Source: Loripinus fragilis (lineage: Eukaryota > Mollusca > Bivalvia > Lucinida > Lucinidae). Taken from it: a stretch of DNA of 64,000 nucleotides. The stretch spans positions 337,319 to 401,318 of the forward strand of contig CAXHUL010000237.1 of the NCBI GenBank assembly GCA_964019695.1, in the 5' to 3' direction. Made by a program: the position numbers and the translations under genes. The notes beneath the pieces were generated by a model. The model was not told where the DNA came from. It saw only the letters and a program-made list of their open reading frames with translations, and did not search any database. Every line of letters begins with the position of its first letter. Position 1 is the first letter of the stretch. Positions 63,737 through 64,000 of the stretch are shown here, in pieces.

Positions 63737-64000
63737 TAATTGCTAAAGAAAATGTTTTTGGTGGATTTTAAGACGTCGGATATATGGAAATTTAATGTTT
63801 TTGTAAAGCTCGTTTGATCTTTGGATATTCAGAATCAAACTATGTAGTGGTATTTGGAGAGACATCGGGCTACCCATACACATTACAATCATGGAAAGGA
63901 ACAGTAGGTGGAACCTGTGCTCGGTTACTCCTCTTGCTACACCCAGCTCTAGAGAGCAAGCCAACCAATAATGGCCACCAAGTCCGTCTGCATTATATCT
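63737..64000 (-). other. Probable 5' region of the LINE
   Basis: A 73-codon frame (63743-63964) has no recognised motif. It may be leader or ORF1 sequence of the retrotransposon, which likely extends past the window. Confidence 0.3.

Overview
This is a eukaryotic, AT-rich, intron-and-repeat type of sequence with almost no intact protein-coding gene. The repeat vocabulary points to a lophotrochozoan, most likely a bivalve mollusc. It includes tRNA-derived SINEs ending in a 'cttgagcaagacac' block, tandem elements ending in a GGAC-rich tract plus a GTTTGCGGGGGG hairpin, elements bounded by ...CAGGTGAGCT with GACCTTGACCTTTGAC units, and palindromes around CAGACTGCGC..GCGCAG. This is recognition of style, not a database match.

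Layout. 1-14 kb: a dense mosaic of small palindromic MITEs, two copies of a GGAC/hairpin tandem element (2.2-3.1 and 12.6-14.1 kb), a 1.7-kb tandem element at 4.55-6.28 kb, SINEs, and a compact LTR element (10586-11009) whose two 151-bp LTRs differ at one base and carry a tRNA-type promoter. 14.3-21 kb: arrays of short words (CTGCGTAAAAG, then TATTCGC), SINEs, and a 600-bp TAGG/GGTG array. 22.2-25.2 kb: a 2,977-bp Mutator-like element with long terminal inverted repeats and a perfect 9-bp target-site duplication. 26.1-27.2 kb: a 1.1-kb near-perfect hairpin element with an 8-bp target-site duplication. 28-34 kb: a 1.5-kb array of TTCTAGAAC words, a possible 3.7-kb inverted-repeat element and a TTAA-flanked MITE. 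35-41 kb: the most unique-looking stretch; it ends in a probable 3'-terminal exon (40612-40793) resembling the C-lobe of a HECT ubiquitin ligase, followed by AATAAA. 41-46.1 kb: (TA)n, a 2.7-kb degenerate minisatellite, a possible terminal exon on the minus strand, and an inverted minisatellite. 47-54 kb: a GTGGGAACGAGAT tandem array, a MITE with a nested palindrome, and a ~4.9-kb inverted-repeat element carrying a mariner-like MITE with RFX-type X-box motifs. 55-64 kb: a tandem element, then a decayed APE-type non-LTR retrotransposon on the minus strand (endonuclease, reverse transcriptase, C-terminal Cys/His region, and a 2A-like peptide upstream of the endonuclease). It is split by a 5.19-kb DNA transposon with a 4-bp target-site duplication. 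That transposon is itself split by a 1.73-kb inverted-repeat element with a 5-bp target-site duplication.

The window is therefore best read as transposons nested in transposons, with two candidate host-gene terminal exons (40.6 kb + and 45.1 kb -). The strongest candidates for something undescribed are the mini-LTR element with a tRNA promoter in its LTR, the MITE that carries several RFX X-boxes, and the short-word array elements.
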